DNA of 64,000 nt, from the NCBI RefSeq assembly GCF_963576675.1, contig NC_088916.1, positions 53,197,001 to 53,261,000 on the forward strand, read 5' to 3'. The notes below the pieces were generated by a model. The model made no database searches and was not told the DNA's origin. It worked only from the letters and a program-made list of their open reading frames with translations. This DNA comes from Euphorbia lathyris (lineage: Eukaryota; Streptophyta; Magnoliopsida; Malpighiales; Euphorbiaceae). Shown here in pieces: positions 42,787 through 54,884 of the stretch. Each line of letters begins with the position of its first letter. Position 1 is the stretch's first letter. Position numbers and translations under genes: made by a program.

Positions 42787-44529
42787 ATGGGTGAAAACAG
42801 CACTCGGTTTCTCCTAGGAAACCAAACAACTCGGATCTAACCTGAGGGGCTGTCCATTACTCGGCCTCCCCTATTCTTCGGGTCTAACTACACCTTCTGG
42901 AAGAATAGGATGAAAAACTTTATTCAGGCAACAAATATGAGTGCATGGCTCTCAATAGTCCAAGGCCCATTTGTTCCTGTTGAAGTTGTGGCTGGCCAAA
43001 CAGTTGTCAAAGCTGAGGCCAGATGGACAGAAGATGATCTCAAAAAGCTACAAAATCATGCTTCGGCTATAAACATGCTACACTGTGCGCTCGATGCTGC
43101 AGAATATAATAAAATATCAGGTTGTGAGTCAGCGCAAGAGATCTGGAAGAAGCTGGAGGTCACCTACGAAGGAACCAACAAAGTGAAGGAGTCCAAGGTG
43201 AACCAGCAGATGAGACTATACGAGCTGTTCGAAATGAACGATGATGAAGGAATCTCTGACATGAATGCAAGGTTTACAAACATCATCAACGAGCTCAAAA
43301 GACTTGGGAAGATCCTCACTGATGAAGAACAAGTCAAGAAGATTCTTAGGAGTCTTCCTAAAGACTGGCAAGCGAAGAAGACCGCTGTTGAGGAAGCTCA
43401 AGACTTAACCACCTATAAGTATGATGAACTCATCGGCTCACTACTGACCCATGAGATCTCGATGAAGAATTTCGAGGTGAAAGAAAAGTCTGAAGACAAG
43501 AAGCAAAAGTCTCTTGTCATGAAAGCTGACTCCATTGATGGAAGCTCAACAGACGATGAAGAGATGGCTATGTTCACCAGAAAGATGAAAAGGCTGTTCA
43601 AAAAGAATGACAAATATTCTAAGAAGCCTTATAAGAAGTTTGATAAGTACAAAGCTGACTCCAGCGACAGCAAGTACAAGAAGGACAGCTCAAAGCCCAT
43701 TACATGCTTTGAATGTCATCAAACTGGCCATATCAAGTCAAGTTGTCCCTAGCTGAGGAAAGAAAGAAAGAACGACAAGAAAGCAATGGTGGAAACCTGG
43801 AGTGATAGTGATGATTCATCATCATCTGAAGCTGATGCCACTGAGTCAGCAAAGATCTGTTTCATGGCTGACGAACTTGCTGAGCCATGTGTTTCTGAGC
43901 ATGCTGACCCCTCCATTGCATCTGACGATGAGGAACATTCAACTGAGGTAATATCACTACCCTTGCTCAGAATTGAAATGGTTAATGCCCTGAGTGACCT
44001 CTACACACTTGTCAAAAAGTGTAATAAAAAGGTTAGAGCACTCAGCAGGCGATGTGACGAGGTTGAGGAGGTCAAACTAAGTGACCTTCGATATCTTCTT
44101 TAGGACAACTCAGATTTGCATAGTAACATTGGAATTATGCAAAAGTTTATCTCTGAGGTCCAATCAGATTCTAAGAAACTGAGGAAGGACGTCACATCCA
44201 TTCAGAACCAACTAAAGGTTCCAAACAAAAGAAATATTCCTCTGAATACTTAGTACCGAAGTACTGGTCAGCAGAGATGGAATCCTCAGCGGAATGTCCA
44301 GTGTGACTTCTGTGGGAAGAAAGGACACACCACAAAGGTGTGCTGGCATGCTCAGCACTGGGGTGCTGACCAGTCAGTGAGAAATCCTAAACGGAAGGTC
44401 AGCTGTGACTTCTGTGGAAAGAATGGCCATACTGTCCAAGTATGCCGCCATAAAATAAAATATGATGCTTTACCTGTTGAACCTAACAAGCAAGGACCCA
44501 AAAAGAATTGGGTACCTAAAAATAACTAG
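42787..44529 (+). pseudogene. gag of copia element B; several premature stops
   Basis: The frame starts at the ATG at 42787 (MGENSTRFLLGNQ, as in element A) but meets TAA at codon 18 (42838). It stays in frame through FFGSNYTFWKNRM, LYELFEMNDDEGISDMNARF and the knuckle CFECHQTGHIKSSC, then stops at 43750 (TAG), again at 44101 (TAG) and near 44251. Two more knuckles follow (CDFCGKKGHTTKVC, CDFCGKNGHTVQVC), giving three in all versus four in element A. The end KKNWVPKNN-stop is at 44529. Lesions are point stops with no large deletion, except the loss of one knuckle. Confidence 0.9.
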
Positions 44530-44534
44530 TTACA

Positions 44535-47500
44535 TTGCAGGTAAGCCTGAGGTGTGCTGAGAAGTCAAAGATGTGGTATATTGACAGCGCATGCTCGAGG
44601 CATATGACTGGTGATGAAACTCAGTTCATCACATTTGAGCGTAAACGAGGAGGAAGCGTAAGTTTTGGAGACAACAAAAAGGGTAAGATAGTAGGGTCAG
44701 GAACCATTGGAGGTAATCCTACTATTGAGTCAGTCTCCCTAGTCAGCGGACTCAAATATAACTTACTCAGCGTAGCTCAGCTATGTGACAATGGGAGAAA
44801 AGTTATATTTGATGACACTGGATGTAAAATATTCGAGGGTAAAACTAATGAGTTAATTTTAACTGCCCCTCGCATTGATAATGTCTTCATGCTGAACTTA
44901 GAGAAAAAGTTTTCAAAAACTGTATGCTTAGTTTCAAAGGAAGAAAATTCCTGGCTATGGCACATGAGACTTGGTCATGTAAGCATGGACCTCCTAGCCA
45001 AATTAGCAAGAAAGCAATTGGTTGAGGGACTGGCAGAACTTAAATTTGAAAAAGATCAACTATGCCACGCTTGCCAAGCTGGAAAACAAACCAAACAATC
45101 TTTTTATAGTAAAAATATTGTCTCAGCTAAGCGTCTGTTAGAGTTACTACACTTGGATCTCTTCGGTCCAGTCCAGCCGCTGAGTCTGGGTGGAAGAAGA
45201 TTTTCCGTGGTCATTGTAGATGACTTTTCTCGGTACACTTGGATCATCTTGCTGAGTAGCAAGGATGAGACCTTTGAGACATTTTCAAATTTGGTTAGAA
45301 AACTTGAAAATGATAAAGACCTAAAATTGGATCACATCCAAAGTGATAATGGTGGAGAATTCAAAAACCAACAGTTTGTTGAATTCTGTGAAGCCAGCGG
45401 CATTGACCATAATTTTTCTGCTACTAGGACGCCTCAACAAAATGGGGTTGTTGAAAGGAAGAATAGAACATTGGTTGAAATAGCCAGGACAATGCTGAGT
45501 GAGCATGGAGAAGCTGTTAACACAGCGTGCTATATTCTTAATAGGGCTCTTGTTAGACCTATACTAAAGAAAACCCCCTACGAACTTTGGAAAGGACGAA
45601 AGCCCAACATTGGATACTTTCGTGCCTTTGGCTGTAAATGTTTTATTTTAAACACCAAAGATAGCCTAGCTAAGTTTGACTCAAAAGCTGATGAAGCTAT
45701 CTTTTTAGGCTACTCAACAAACAGCAAAGCATACAGAGTTTTCAATAAACGAACTCAAGTCGTAGAAGAGTCAGTACATGTTGAGTTCGATGAAACTAAC
45801 CCTGCAGGAAGATATCTGCCGCTGACCGAGGATGATCCACACTCAGTATCCGCTGATCAAGATACAGCCGCTGAGTCATTCCCTCAAGGGCTGACCAAAG
45901 GTAAAAGTGAACCTCAAATTGTTTTCACTGACCAGTCTACACCTGCAGAGATTGTTGAAACACAGACAGCACAAGACATCAATCTACCAAAGGAGATAAG
46001 AATACCAAGAGGACACTCAGAGAGTGCTATTCTTGATGCCGCTGAGAATACCCTGATGATAATAAATCAACTCAGGAGATACCTCAGCAACGTAGCTTTC
46101 GTCTCAGTTCAGGAACCAAAGAACTTCGCTGATGCTGAGCACGATGAATTCTGGATGAGCGCAATGCAAGAGGAACTTGACCAATTCAGAAGAAACGATG
46201 TATGGGAGTTAGTGTCACATCCAAGAAGTCAGAAGACCATTGGAACAAGATGGGTCTTCCGCAACAAGCTGGATGAATAAGGAAATGTAGTCAGGAACAA
46301 AGCAAGGCTTGTAGCTCAGGGCTACAGTCAGTAAGAAGGTATTGACTATGGTGAGACCTTTGCCCCAGTGGCAACGCTAGAGGCTATTAGAATTTTATGC
46401 GCTTATGCAAGTTATATAAACTTTAAACTGTTTCAAATGGATGTTAAGAGTGCATTCCTTAATGGAGTTATAAACGAGGAAGTTTATGTTAATCAGCCTC
46501 CAGGGTTTGAGGATCCTAAATTTCCAAACCACGTTTATAAACTCAAAAAGGCTCTGTACGGCCTCAAGCAAGCACCACGTGCTTGGTATGAGAGGCTGAC
46601 CAGTTTCCTGCTGACTAGAAATTATGTCAGAGGCAAAGCTGATACAACCTTATTCATTAAGAGAAAGGGTAAAGACACCCTGCTGGCTCAAATATATGTT
46701 GATGATATTATTTTCGGTGCTACTAATGAGTCAATGTGCAAGGAATTTAGCAAGCAAATGCAGACTGAGTTTGAAATGTCAATGATGGGAGAACTCAACT
46801 TCTTCCTTGGACTTCAAATCAAACAAGGGAAAAATGGCATCTTCATCAGTCAAGCTAAATATGCCAAGGAGATATGGAAGAAATATGATCTTGAAAATTG
46901 CAAGCCAATATCAACTCCTATGGGCACTGACACTGTCCTTTGTGCTGACGAGAATGGTAAGTCAGTAGACAGCAAATTGTATTGAGGTATGATAGGCTCT
47001 CTACTTTACTTAACAGCAAGTAGACCGGACATTCAGTTCTTAGTATGCTACTGTGCTAGATATCAATCTAACCCTAAGGAATCTCATTACATAGCTGTAA
47101 AAAGAATCCTTAGATATTTGCAAAGCTCAGTGAACGCAAGTTTATGGTATCCCAACACTCATGGTTTTACACTCGTTGGATAAACTGACGCTGACTATGG
47201 ACGAGACAAGCTTGAACGAAAAAGCACCTCTGGAGGATGTCACTTCTTAGGAAGCTGTCTTGTATCCTGGTTCAGCAAGAAGCAGGCGTCAGTAGCCTTG
47301 TCTACCACTGAAGCTGAGTACATTACTGCTGGACACTGTGTTGCTCAAGTCCTATGGATTAAGCAACAGCTTGAAGACTATGGCGTTCAAACAAAGACAA
47401 TTGAGGTCAAATGTGACAACAAAAGTGCAATTGATCTATCAAAGAACCCAATTCAACACAGTAGGATGAAGCATGTCAGCATAAGACATCACTTCATTAG

Positions 47501-47642
47501 AGACCATGTACTCAAGGGTGAGATAAAGCTGACCTATGTCCCAACGGATGAGCAGCTTGTGGATATTTTCACAAAGCCACTGGCTCGTGAGCAGTTCAGC
47601 ATACTGAGAGAAGCCATTGGTATGTTTAATCCTCTTCAGTAA
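44535..47642 (+). pseudogene. pol of copia element B; stops and an integrase deletion
   Basis: Collinear with element A: protease WYIDSACSRHMTG (about 44577), integrase with WHMRLGHVSMD, VDDFSRYTW, SDNGGEF and TPQQNGVVERKNR, RT with [15 protein letters not shown] and YVDDIIFG (46697), RNase H with TEAEY, ending NPLQ-stop at 47642. After ARTMLSE about seven codons are missing in frame compared with A. Stops occur at 46278 (TAA), near 46333 (TAA), 46983 (TGA) and 47181 (TAA, in the RNase H box before the TDAD residues). The pol frame differs from the gag frame, unlike element A. It is non-functional. Confidence 0.92.
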
Positions 47643-48037
47643 ATTCCAGCTCTTAATATATGTTCATGCTGAGTGAATTAACATGCTGATTGTTTAATGC
47701 TAAATGAATGAATATCACATACTGAGCAAATATTGGCACCGAGTAGTTATCTCAAACTGAGAAATCATTCGTCTGTGTAAAACTGACTACTCAGAATTTA
47801 ATGCTTAAGCACGCGAATAGCCACCTAGGATGACGTATGCGCCAAATGTGTCATAAATGCCAAGATCATTGTCGGTTGATAATCCCAAGGCAAAACTGAC
47901 ACATGGATTCGATAAGATCCACCTTTCACAGCTATAAATAATGGGCAAATCCCCATTTTTATTTCTTTACACTTACCGAATTCTCTGGCATAAGAACTTC
48001 TTCTCTAAAAGCTCTCAAAAACTTCCGAACCCTAACC
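47643..48037 (+). other. Pol to third-ORF spacer of element B
   Basis: 395 bases without an ORF, containing ATGCTGAGTG, ACATGCTGA, ATACTGAGC and AACTGAGA motifs, which are the complement of the ACTCAGCAT repeats in the spacers of A and C but fewer and more degenerate. A TATA-like TATAAATA lies near 47934-47941, about 95 bases before the third ORF start. Confidence 0.5.
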
Positions 48038-49660
48038 ATGGCTAAGATTTCCTTGAACATTTCCGGTGCCGGTCACTCTAAGACCAGTTCCGATGAACTT
48101 TCTAGGCACTCTACTCCGTCTAGAACTACTAAGGTCACTACACCGAGCAAAGGCAAAGCTGGGCAAGCCACCTCCTCTAAGGGACAACCGACCAAGGTCA
48201 GAACCTATACTAAGGTTTTCGAAGACGTAAGAGAATGCAAGATAGACTTCTCAAGATGGTTCTCTGAGGCCTTCGTAACAACCGAGCAACCATTCTGTGA
48301 ATGGATATCTAAGAATGGCTGGACCGAGCTGTTCTCCATCAGAGATCCCACTTACCCTGACCTAGTAAGGGAGTTCTACCATAACTTGCGGGTTGCTGAC
48401 GATAACCAGGACCACCTAGTAACTGTGGTAAGAGAGAAAACAATCTTCATCAACCCCACCTACCTTGCCAATTTGTTAAAATTGAAGAATGAGGGAGCAA
48501 AACTGAGGAGAACTGGTGATCATGAAGGAACTGGGTACGAAGCCACCTTCTGCAAACCCCCTGGCCATTCTGGAGAAATCTCAAGTTCATCAATGGGCCA
48601 GCACCAAAAGATGGCACACTACCTGCTGACCAATTACATCTACCCCAAGATTAATTGCACCAGCTCAGCGATAAACTTCGAGCAATGCTTCATATGGCAT
48701 ATGCTGACCTACAAGCCCATCAATATGCCAGTTTTCTTGATTGCTGGCTTCCAAAGGAGCACTGGAACTTTAAGGCTGGGCTCACTCATAACCAGAATCC
48801 TCATAGACCATCAGGTTGACCTATTCGAGGAAACTGAGACCCAAGGCTCCGAGATAACAGCTGCTGCGCTGCGTGCCTTGAAGTATAACCAACCGATTAA
48901 GAAAGCCAAAGGCGCTGATGAGGCTGATGAGGAGACAACTGTCCCAAAGAAGGGGAAAAGAACAAAGGCTCCAGCTGCCCGCAAAAGGAAAGCTGTTGGG
49001 ACTCCTGCAAAGAATGCTGAGTCTCAGGCCAATAAGCTGAAGTCAGCTGCGCCAAAAGGTCAGGAGAGACCTAAGTCAGCTGAAAAGAGAAGCAGGCAAG
49101 ATGAGCCTGATACAGAGGAAAGAATGGATGAAGATGAGCAACCCTTGAAGAAGAAGAAGTCTTCTGAGCTGACCCACATTGATGCTATTCCCACTGCCTT
49201 CATTAATCCCAGTGACTCTCACTTCACACAGTGTCAAGAAACTGAAGCCGAGCAGCAAGAAGATGATGTACAACTGGATGATCAGTTCATCACTCAAGTT
49301 GAAGAAGAGCTCGAAAAAGATGACGAAAATGATCAACAAGAGGAAGAAGAAAGTGGTCAGGATGACACTGAGGGGACAGCCAGTGAAGAGGAAGCTGCTG
49401 ACCCAACTAATACTGAGTTGGCTGCAGATGGAGAACAAGAACAAGCTGACCAGCCCAATGCTGATCAAGAAGAGACTTCTCATTCTCACTCAGGAGAGTC
49501 TATCCAAGCTGACACTCCTCCTCCTCGCAGAAGAAGATTAGTAAAGGCAAGTCAGACAACTGTCATTGACCTTCCTGTGCAAAAGCTAACTAAAGATCCT
49601 TCTTCTCTTAAGCTGAAGTTTTTCAGTAAGCAAACCCCTTCTTCTCAACAAGCTGATTAA
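48038..49660 (+). CDS. Third ORF of element B, truncated at a duplication junction (540 aa)
   Basis: The start Met-Ala-Lys-Ile is the first ATG after the spacer. Residues about 60-270 form a compact domain (FCEWISKNGWTELF, YPDLVREFYHNL, INPTYLANLLKL, FEQCFIWHMLTYK) that aligns without gaps to the third ORF of element C and resembles the 'putative plant transposon protein' domain found in plant retroelement extra ORFs. Residues 285-540 are Lys/Glu/Asp-rich and low-complexity. I see no signal peptide and no membrane segment, so an envelope role is not supported. The last codons and stop TAA come from the join to foreign DNA at 49656-49660; the ORF in element C is about twice as long. Function unknown. 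It is the only long open frame left in the three copies. Confidence 0.8.
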   Translation: MAKISLNISGAGHSKTSSDELSRHSTPSRTTKVTTPSKGKAGQATSSKGQPTKVRTYTKVFEDVRECKIDFSRWFSEAFVTTEQPFCEWISKNGWTELFSIRDPTYPDLVREFYHNLRVADDNQDHLVTVVREKTIFINPTYLANLLKLKNEGAKLRRTGDHEGTGYEATFCKPPGHSGEISSSSMGQHQKMAHYLLTNYIYPKINCTSSAINFEQCFIWHMLTYKPINMPVFLIAGFQRSTGTLRLGSLITRILIDHQVDLFEETETQGSEITAAALRALKYNQPIKKAKGADEADEETTVPKKGKRTKAPAARKRKAVGTPAKNAESQANKLKSAAPKGQERPKSAEKRSRQDEPDTEERMDEDEQPLKKKKSSELTHIDAIPTAFINPSDSHFTQCQETEAEQQEDDVQLDDQFITQVEEELEKDDENDQQEEEESGQDDTEGTASEEEAADPTNTELAADGEQEQADQPNADQEETSHSHSGESIQADTPPPRRRRLVKASQTTVIDLPVQKLTKDPSSLKLKFFSKQTPSSQQAD

Positions 49661-49821
49661 AAAATACAATTAAATGCGAATCAAATTAATGAATTTAAGT
49701 TAGGTTAACTTAAAAAAAATCTCTCTCGGCAACCAAACAAACTAATGCCTGATAAAATTTACGTTTCCGCAAGAACTTGTAAATAATAATAATAAACTTA
49801 AGAAGAAATTACAGTAGGCAC

Positions 49822-49874
49822 CTCTAGTTGGCGTCCTCATCAACAAAATGGGACGCCGCCCGCGAACGACCCAT
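49822..49874 (-). pseudogene. Duplicate of ADA2 exon 1, with a stop codon
   Basis: The 53-bp exon copy begins with ATG at 49874 and reads MGRSRAASHFVDEDAN then TAG, where the parent has CAG. The donor GTGCC is kept. Parts of intron 1 (to 49656) and the 5' UTR are also copied, but no further exon. It cannot make ADA2. Confidence 0.88.
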
Positions 49875-50026
49875 GATTAACTGATTTCAGAAAGAGAATC
49901 AAAGAGAAAAAAATTCGATCGAGAACAGAAATTTGATGTCTCAGAAACAGAGAAGCAAATAAAATTTGGATTTTGCCCACAGGGCTTATAATAAAATTTT
50001 AATCATACAAAAAGCCCAATTAAACT

Positions 50027-50401
50027 TTATGCACTGTTGGGCTGATTTAATCGGGAGCGAAACCTCCTGTTTCCATTATAATATATTTATTTTTTTAAAC
50101 CTTACGCATGCACTTCCGCTTTTCAAAAAATTTTAAAGATAAATTTTAAAAAAGTCCATCTATTTTATTTAAATTTTTAATTTAACTTCAATCTTTAACT
50201 ATTTATTTTTAAATTCATCAATTACATATTTCCTTACCAAATTAGTTAGTAGTAAATATCTAATTCGGTTAAAAATATTTATTCTTTTAAATGTGAGTTT
50301 TGAAATTATATTTTTGACAGTTTAAATTACGGTTTTTACAGTTTTTTTATAATTTCAAACTGTAATTTAAACTATCACTTCAAACTGTAACGTTACGGTT
50401 A
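50027..50401. repeat. Left arm only of the ADA2-upstream foldback
   Basis: It matches 28616-28999 and stops at CGTTACGGTTA, where it is joined to Helitron C interior. Without the right arm it cannot form the long hairpin. Confidence 0.85.
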
Positions 50402-51210
50402 ATCAGCAAATAGTAATTTGGAATAAAATTATTAATTAAATGCATCAAATCGAATAAAATGGCACAGTTAAACTTCCAATCAGCTTCCATATACTCATAG
50501 AATCAATATTTGAAATATGAATGTTTTTTCTCTAAAGAAACATAGAAATTAGAGAATTGAGATAAATAAGAGATCGAAGGATGTGCTCACCCAGAGCAGC
50601 CGCTTACCTGAAATTCAATTGATTTTGAATACAGTACTTGTTAGTCATTTTAGTGAATTAAATCCTGAAATTTCAAAAAGCTAGATTAAATTGAAATTAG
50701 AGATATCTCATTTTGGTTCTGTTTTTCTCTAATCAAACATAGAACTGGGAGAAATAAGAAAGAGAAGGATGTGCTCATCCAGAATAGAGATTCAATTAAA
50801 CGGAGACACTCATCAATTTTGATTCCAGTGATGCTAATATCATTGGAAAGACACGAGCAAAGAAATCACAAACAATGAAATTGACGGTGAATTGAGGAGA
50901 ATAAGCATACTATCTTATTAAATATTGAAAATAATCCAAATTAGCAACGGAATAGTCATTCGAATTCAAATTGAAGAGATATGAAGATAAAAGGAAGGAC
51001 ATGAACCGATTTTGGATAGAGGGAGATCAGTTAGTAGATTTTGTTTGATGATATACGATTGATTGAGGGCTATCTTCATGGAAGATACAACTATATTTTT
51101 TTACGAATAATATTAAATAAATTAAAGTAATTAATTAAGAAATTAAATTGAGAAATTACCTCCAACTGACACATCAACCTTTTAACTCCAGCTTTTAGTA
51201 TATTTATAGA
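50402..51210 (-). mobile_element. 5' part of the duplicated Helitron C
   Basis: It matches 33785-34594, including the terminal TATTTATAGA before TTAGAATTTG. The 3' part with its hairpin is deleted. Confidence 0.85.
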
Positions 51211-51845
51211 TTAGAATTTGAATATCTTATCATTTCTGTGTATGTGCCTTATGTTTTATTAAGATTGACTCTATGATAGTCTCTGATGTCTTGTCCTAAC
51301 TTTTCAAAGTAACAAATCAAATTTAGAAACATGAATGTCAAATATTTTCCAAGAATTTTCATATATTTAATAATATTAAAAACAAAGACACATAAAAAAA
51401 ACAAAATATGAAAATAAAGAAAGAAAAAAATCGTAAAAGAGAACCTAACCTTAAAGTTAAAGAGAAAATGATTTTGTTTATTCTACAAAATGCATGTACA
51501 AGCGGGTGAAATATTGTACATGGTAAAATATTGTATGGTTAGTTGATAATTGGAAAAAAAAGAAGTAAAATTAGGGTTCATTATAATTTTTTGCATAAAT
51601 TTTTCAAGCATATCCTTACTTAATTAGAAATTTGAAGTAATTTATGAATTTGATTAGAAAGGGTATTGGAAAATATTTCTCATGAAAAAGAACTTTTGGT
51701 AACCCTATTTATGAATACTTAAATATTGAAAAGTCTTTGATAAATTATAATTCATAATTTTCATTTCCATCTCATTTAATTACTCTAAATAACGTGTTTC
51801 TAACTCTTAATAAATCTGTATCATTGATTTTGTATATAAATTGGC

Positions 51846-52307
51846 TGGATTCTCTTGTTAGGAGGTGTGGCGGTGAATCTTGGGTTTTGCACTACAGTAC
51901 TGGTAGAACTATGAGATTTGTATTTTGGCCTCAAGTACGCATGGCTAGGCATTACTGCAAGGTAGTATTCGAAATGGACTCTTTGGTAGTAATGCGGCTT
52001 GTTAGTCATGAGGTGGTTCAACGACATGATTTTTATTGAATTATTATAGTGTGGCGTGCTCTATATGATAGAGATTGGGAGGCGCAACTTATTCATATCC
52101 TACGGGAAGGGAACATGGCAGCTGATTGGATGGCAAACTACACAGGGAGTTTGAGTTTAGCTTTTCACGAGTGTGATGCATCTCTTGCAGGCATCCAAGA
52201 CATTCTTTTTTTCTGATTTTTGTGGTTCTGGGTTCCCAGAATGATCCGTCTTTAAGGGTCGGTCTGTTTTTGGTGTTTCCTCGGGGTTAGCCCCTCCATT
52301 GTAACAA
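51846..52307 (+). pseudogene. LINE RNase H remnant, copy 3
   Basis: A duplicate of 35230-35690 with the same stop after RHDFY and a few base changes (for example HYCKVVFEMDS). Confidence 0.75.
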
Positions 52308-52423
52308 AAGAAAACTATAATTCTGAATTCAATAAGTTGAACATGTCCCATAAATAAATTAATTAAAACCAATAATTTTATAAAAACAACTTCATGAACC
52401 ATGGATACTGTTCTGGCTAAGAG

Positions 52424-52530
52424 AATCAAAGAGAAAATATTTCCATTGAGAACAGAAAATTGATGTTTCAGAATCTATGCGAAGAGAGAAGCAAATAAAA
52501 TTTGGGCTTGTTGGAAAAAAACAGGGATCT
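52424..52530 (-). pseudogene. Second copy of the ADA2 5' UTR scrap
   Basis: It matches 35804-35925, again without the ADA2 start codon, at the boundary of the duplicated spacer units. Confidence 0.7.
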
Positions 52531-53734
52531 ATTAGTATCGGTTCTTTTCCAGGCGATGTACAGTCCATATGTCCAGATCCATGTCCCGTGTTTGCTTGCT
52601 GTGAGTGTCGTAGCTTCCAAGTTTTTGCCCTCCAGGGTCAAATAGAGTTAATCCGTTTATGGCCCGTTTGGTTCAGCTTAGCTAATGGGCCTGTTTGATC
52701 AAATAAAATTCAACGTTGTTACATTAGCTATTATTAAATACTAATGTTGTGCACGTTATACAAGGCAATAAATTGTTTATATAAAAATAAAAAAATTGTA
52801 TTTTTTTTAATTACATACCATAGAATATAATGATATTAATATTTTAAGTTAAAATTATTTCAATTTTAAAATGTTAAAGTGTCATTAATGATAATTATAA
52901 TTATACTGTTCGTTCTGGAGATTTATTAACAAAAGATTAGTTTTCTTTCTATATAATATTATTTAACCAACTGATCTTTCTTTAAAATAAAATTTGAATT
53001 TGAATATCTTGTTATTTATGTGTCTGCATCTTATGGTTTATTAAGATTTTTTTTATTAAAGATTGGTTAGCAAGGAATGGTAAGCAGCGAATATTTTGTT
53101 ATGTTTTATTAAGATTGACTCTATAATGGTCTTTGATGTCTTGTCCTAACTTTTCAAAATGACAAATCAAATTTAGAAACATGAATGTCAAATATTTTTC
53201 AATAATTATAATTCATATATTTAATAATATTAAAAACAAAAACACATAAAAAAAACAAAATATGAAAATGAAGAAAGAAAAAAAATCGTAAAAGGGAACT
53301 TAACCTTAAAGTTAAAGAGAAAATGATTTTGTTTATTCCACAAAATGCATATACAAGCGGGTAAAATATTGTACATGGTAAAATATTGTATGGACAGTTG
53401 ATAATTGGAAAAAAAAAAGTAAAATTAGGGTTCATTATAATTTTTCGCATAAAATTTTCAAGCATATCCTTAATTAATTAGAAATTTGAAGTAATTTATG
53501 AATTTGATTAGAAAGAGTATTGGAAAATAGTTCTCATGAAAAAGAACTTTTGGTAACCCTATTTATGAATACTTAAATATTGAAAAGTTTTTGATAAATT
53601 ATAATTCATAATTTTCATTTTCATCCCATTTAATTACTCTAAATGATATTTCTTCAAAAATAATTACTCTAAATAACGTGTTTCTAACTTTTGATAAATA
53701 TGTATCATTGATTTTGTATATAAATTTGCTGGAT

Positions 53735-54113
53735 TCTCTTGTTAGGAGGCGTGGCGGTGAATCTTGGATTTTGCACTATAGTACTGGTAGAACTATGAGA
53801 TTTGTATTTTGGCCTCAAGTACGCATGGGCTAGGCATTACCGCAAGGTAGTATTCGAAACGGACTCTTTGGTAGTAATACGGCTTGTTAATCATGAGGTG
53901 GTTCATATCCTACGGGAAAGGAACTTGGCAGTTGATTGGATGACAAACTATGCAGGGAGTTTGAGTTTAGATCTTCACGAGTGTGATGCGCCTCTTGCAT
54001 GCATCCAATACATTCTTTTTTATGATTTTTGTGGTTCTGAGCTTCCCAGAATGACCCGTCTTTAAGGGCCGGTCTGTTTTTGGTGTTTCCTCGGGGTTAG
54101 TCCATCCATTATA
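53735..54113 (+). pseudogene. LINE RNase H remnant, copy 4
   Basis: A duplicate of 37115-37498 with the same internal deletion. It reads KYAWARHYRKVVFETDSLVV, then ILRERNLAVDWMTNYAGSLS. Confidence 0.75.
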
Positions 54114-54884
54114 ACAAAAAAAACTACAATTCTGAATTCATTAAGTTGAACATGTCCCATAAATAAATTAATTAAAACCAATAATTTTATAAAAACAACT
54201 TCACGAACCATGGATACTGTTATGGCTAATAACCTCCATAAATAATAATAGCAATAATAATAAACTTAATATATTTATTGGTTGAACTTGTCCATAAAAA
54301 ATTAAATGGCGTTGCACTTTACAAGGTACCATATTAGTCTCTAAACTTATTTAAAGAGCTAAATATAAATACTTGTGATGCCAATAAAAAAACTTGAAAT
54401 GGAATGTGAAAATCATCAAATAAAAACATAACATGTTTATATCACTTTCATTCTCTCGTCCTTCATTACCACCTTCATCTTCTTGCTCTTTCATCACCAT
54501 TAACGCCTACTTTCAACAGATTAACCATCAAAGTTTTATTAGTTTTAGGGAATAACTACCCTATGATTGCCAATTTGCAAACTTTTACATGTGTTTTTTT
54601 TGCAAACGCAACCTTGTGGTCTGCAAAATTTTACATTTGAGTTCACTTTGTCAGAATTTGATCGATAACGACTTTGAAATGAAAATTTTCAAAAGTTAAA
54701 TGATATTTTAAGCAACTTTAATCCTTCAACTTTTTAGGTTTAAGGTCATAATGTTTAGAGAAAAAAAACTCTAAGCCCACACAAGTTGTACAAAAACTGC
54801 AACTGACATCTCAACTTTAAAATGTTACAACCAACCCACTCAATTTACTTATTTTGAATAAACAACTCATCAAATAGGTTAATA

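Larger units (their letters stand above)
40695..49657 (+). mobile_element. Ty1/copia element B (SIRE/Maximus-like), 3' end missing
   Basis: Order on the plus strand: 5' LTR with a nested MITE (40695-42724), tRNA-iMet primer site, gag, pol, a spacer and a long third ORF that stops at about 49657 where a copy of ADA2-upstream DNA begins. No polypurine tract or 3' LTR follows. The same family as A and C, judged from LTR ends and matching proteins. Gag and pol have many stops; the third ORF is open up to the junction. The left flank CATGT is a possible target duplication without its partner. Confidence 0.93.

Noticed and set aside
49076..49541. Long ORFs on both strands opposite the third ORF of element B
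   Set aside because: They are shadow frames of Lys/Glu-rich codons.
48038..49660. Envelope glycoprotein call for the third ORF
   Set aside because: No signal peptide, no hydrophobic anchor, no Cys-rich ectodomain seen.
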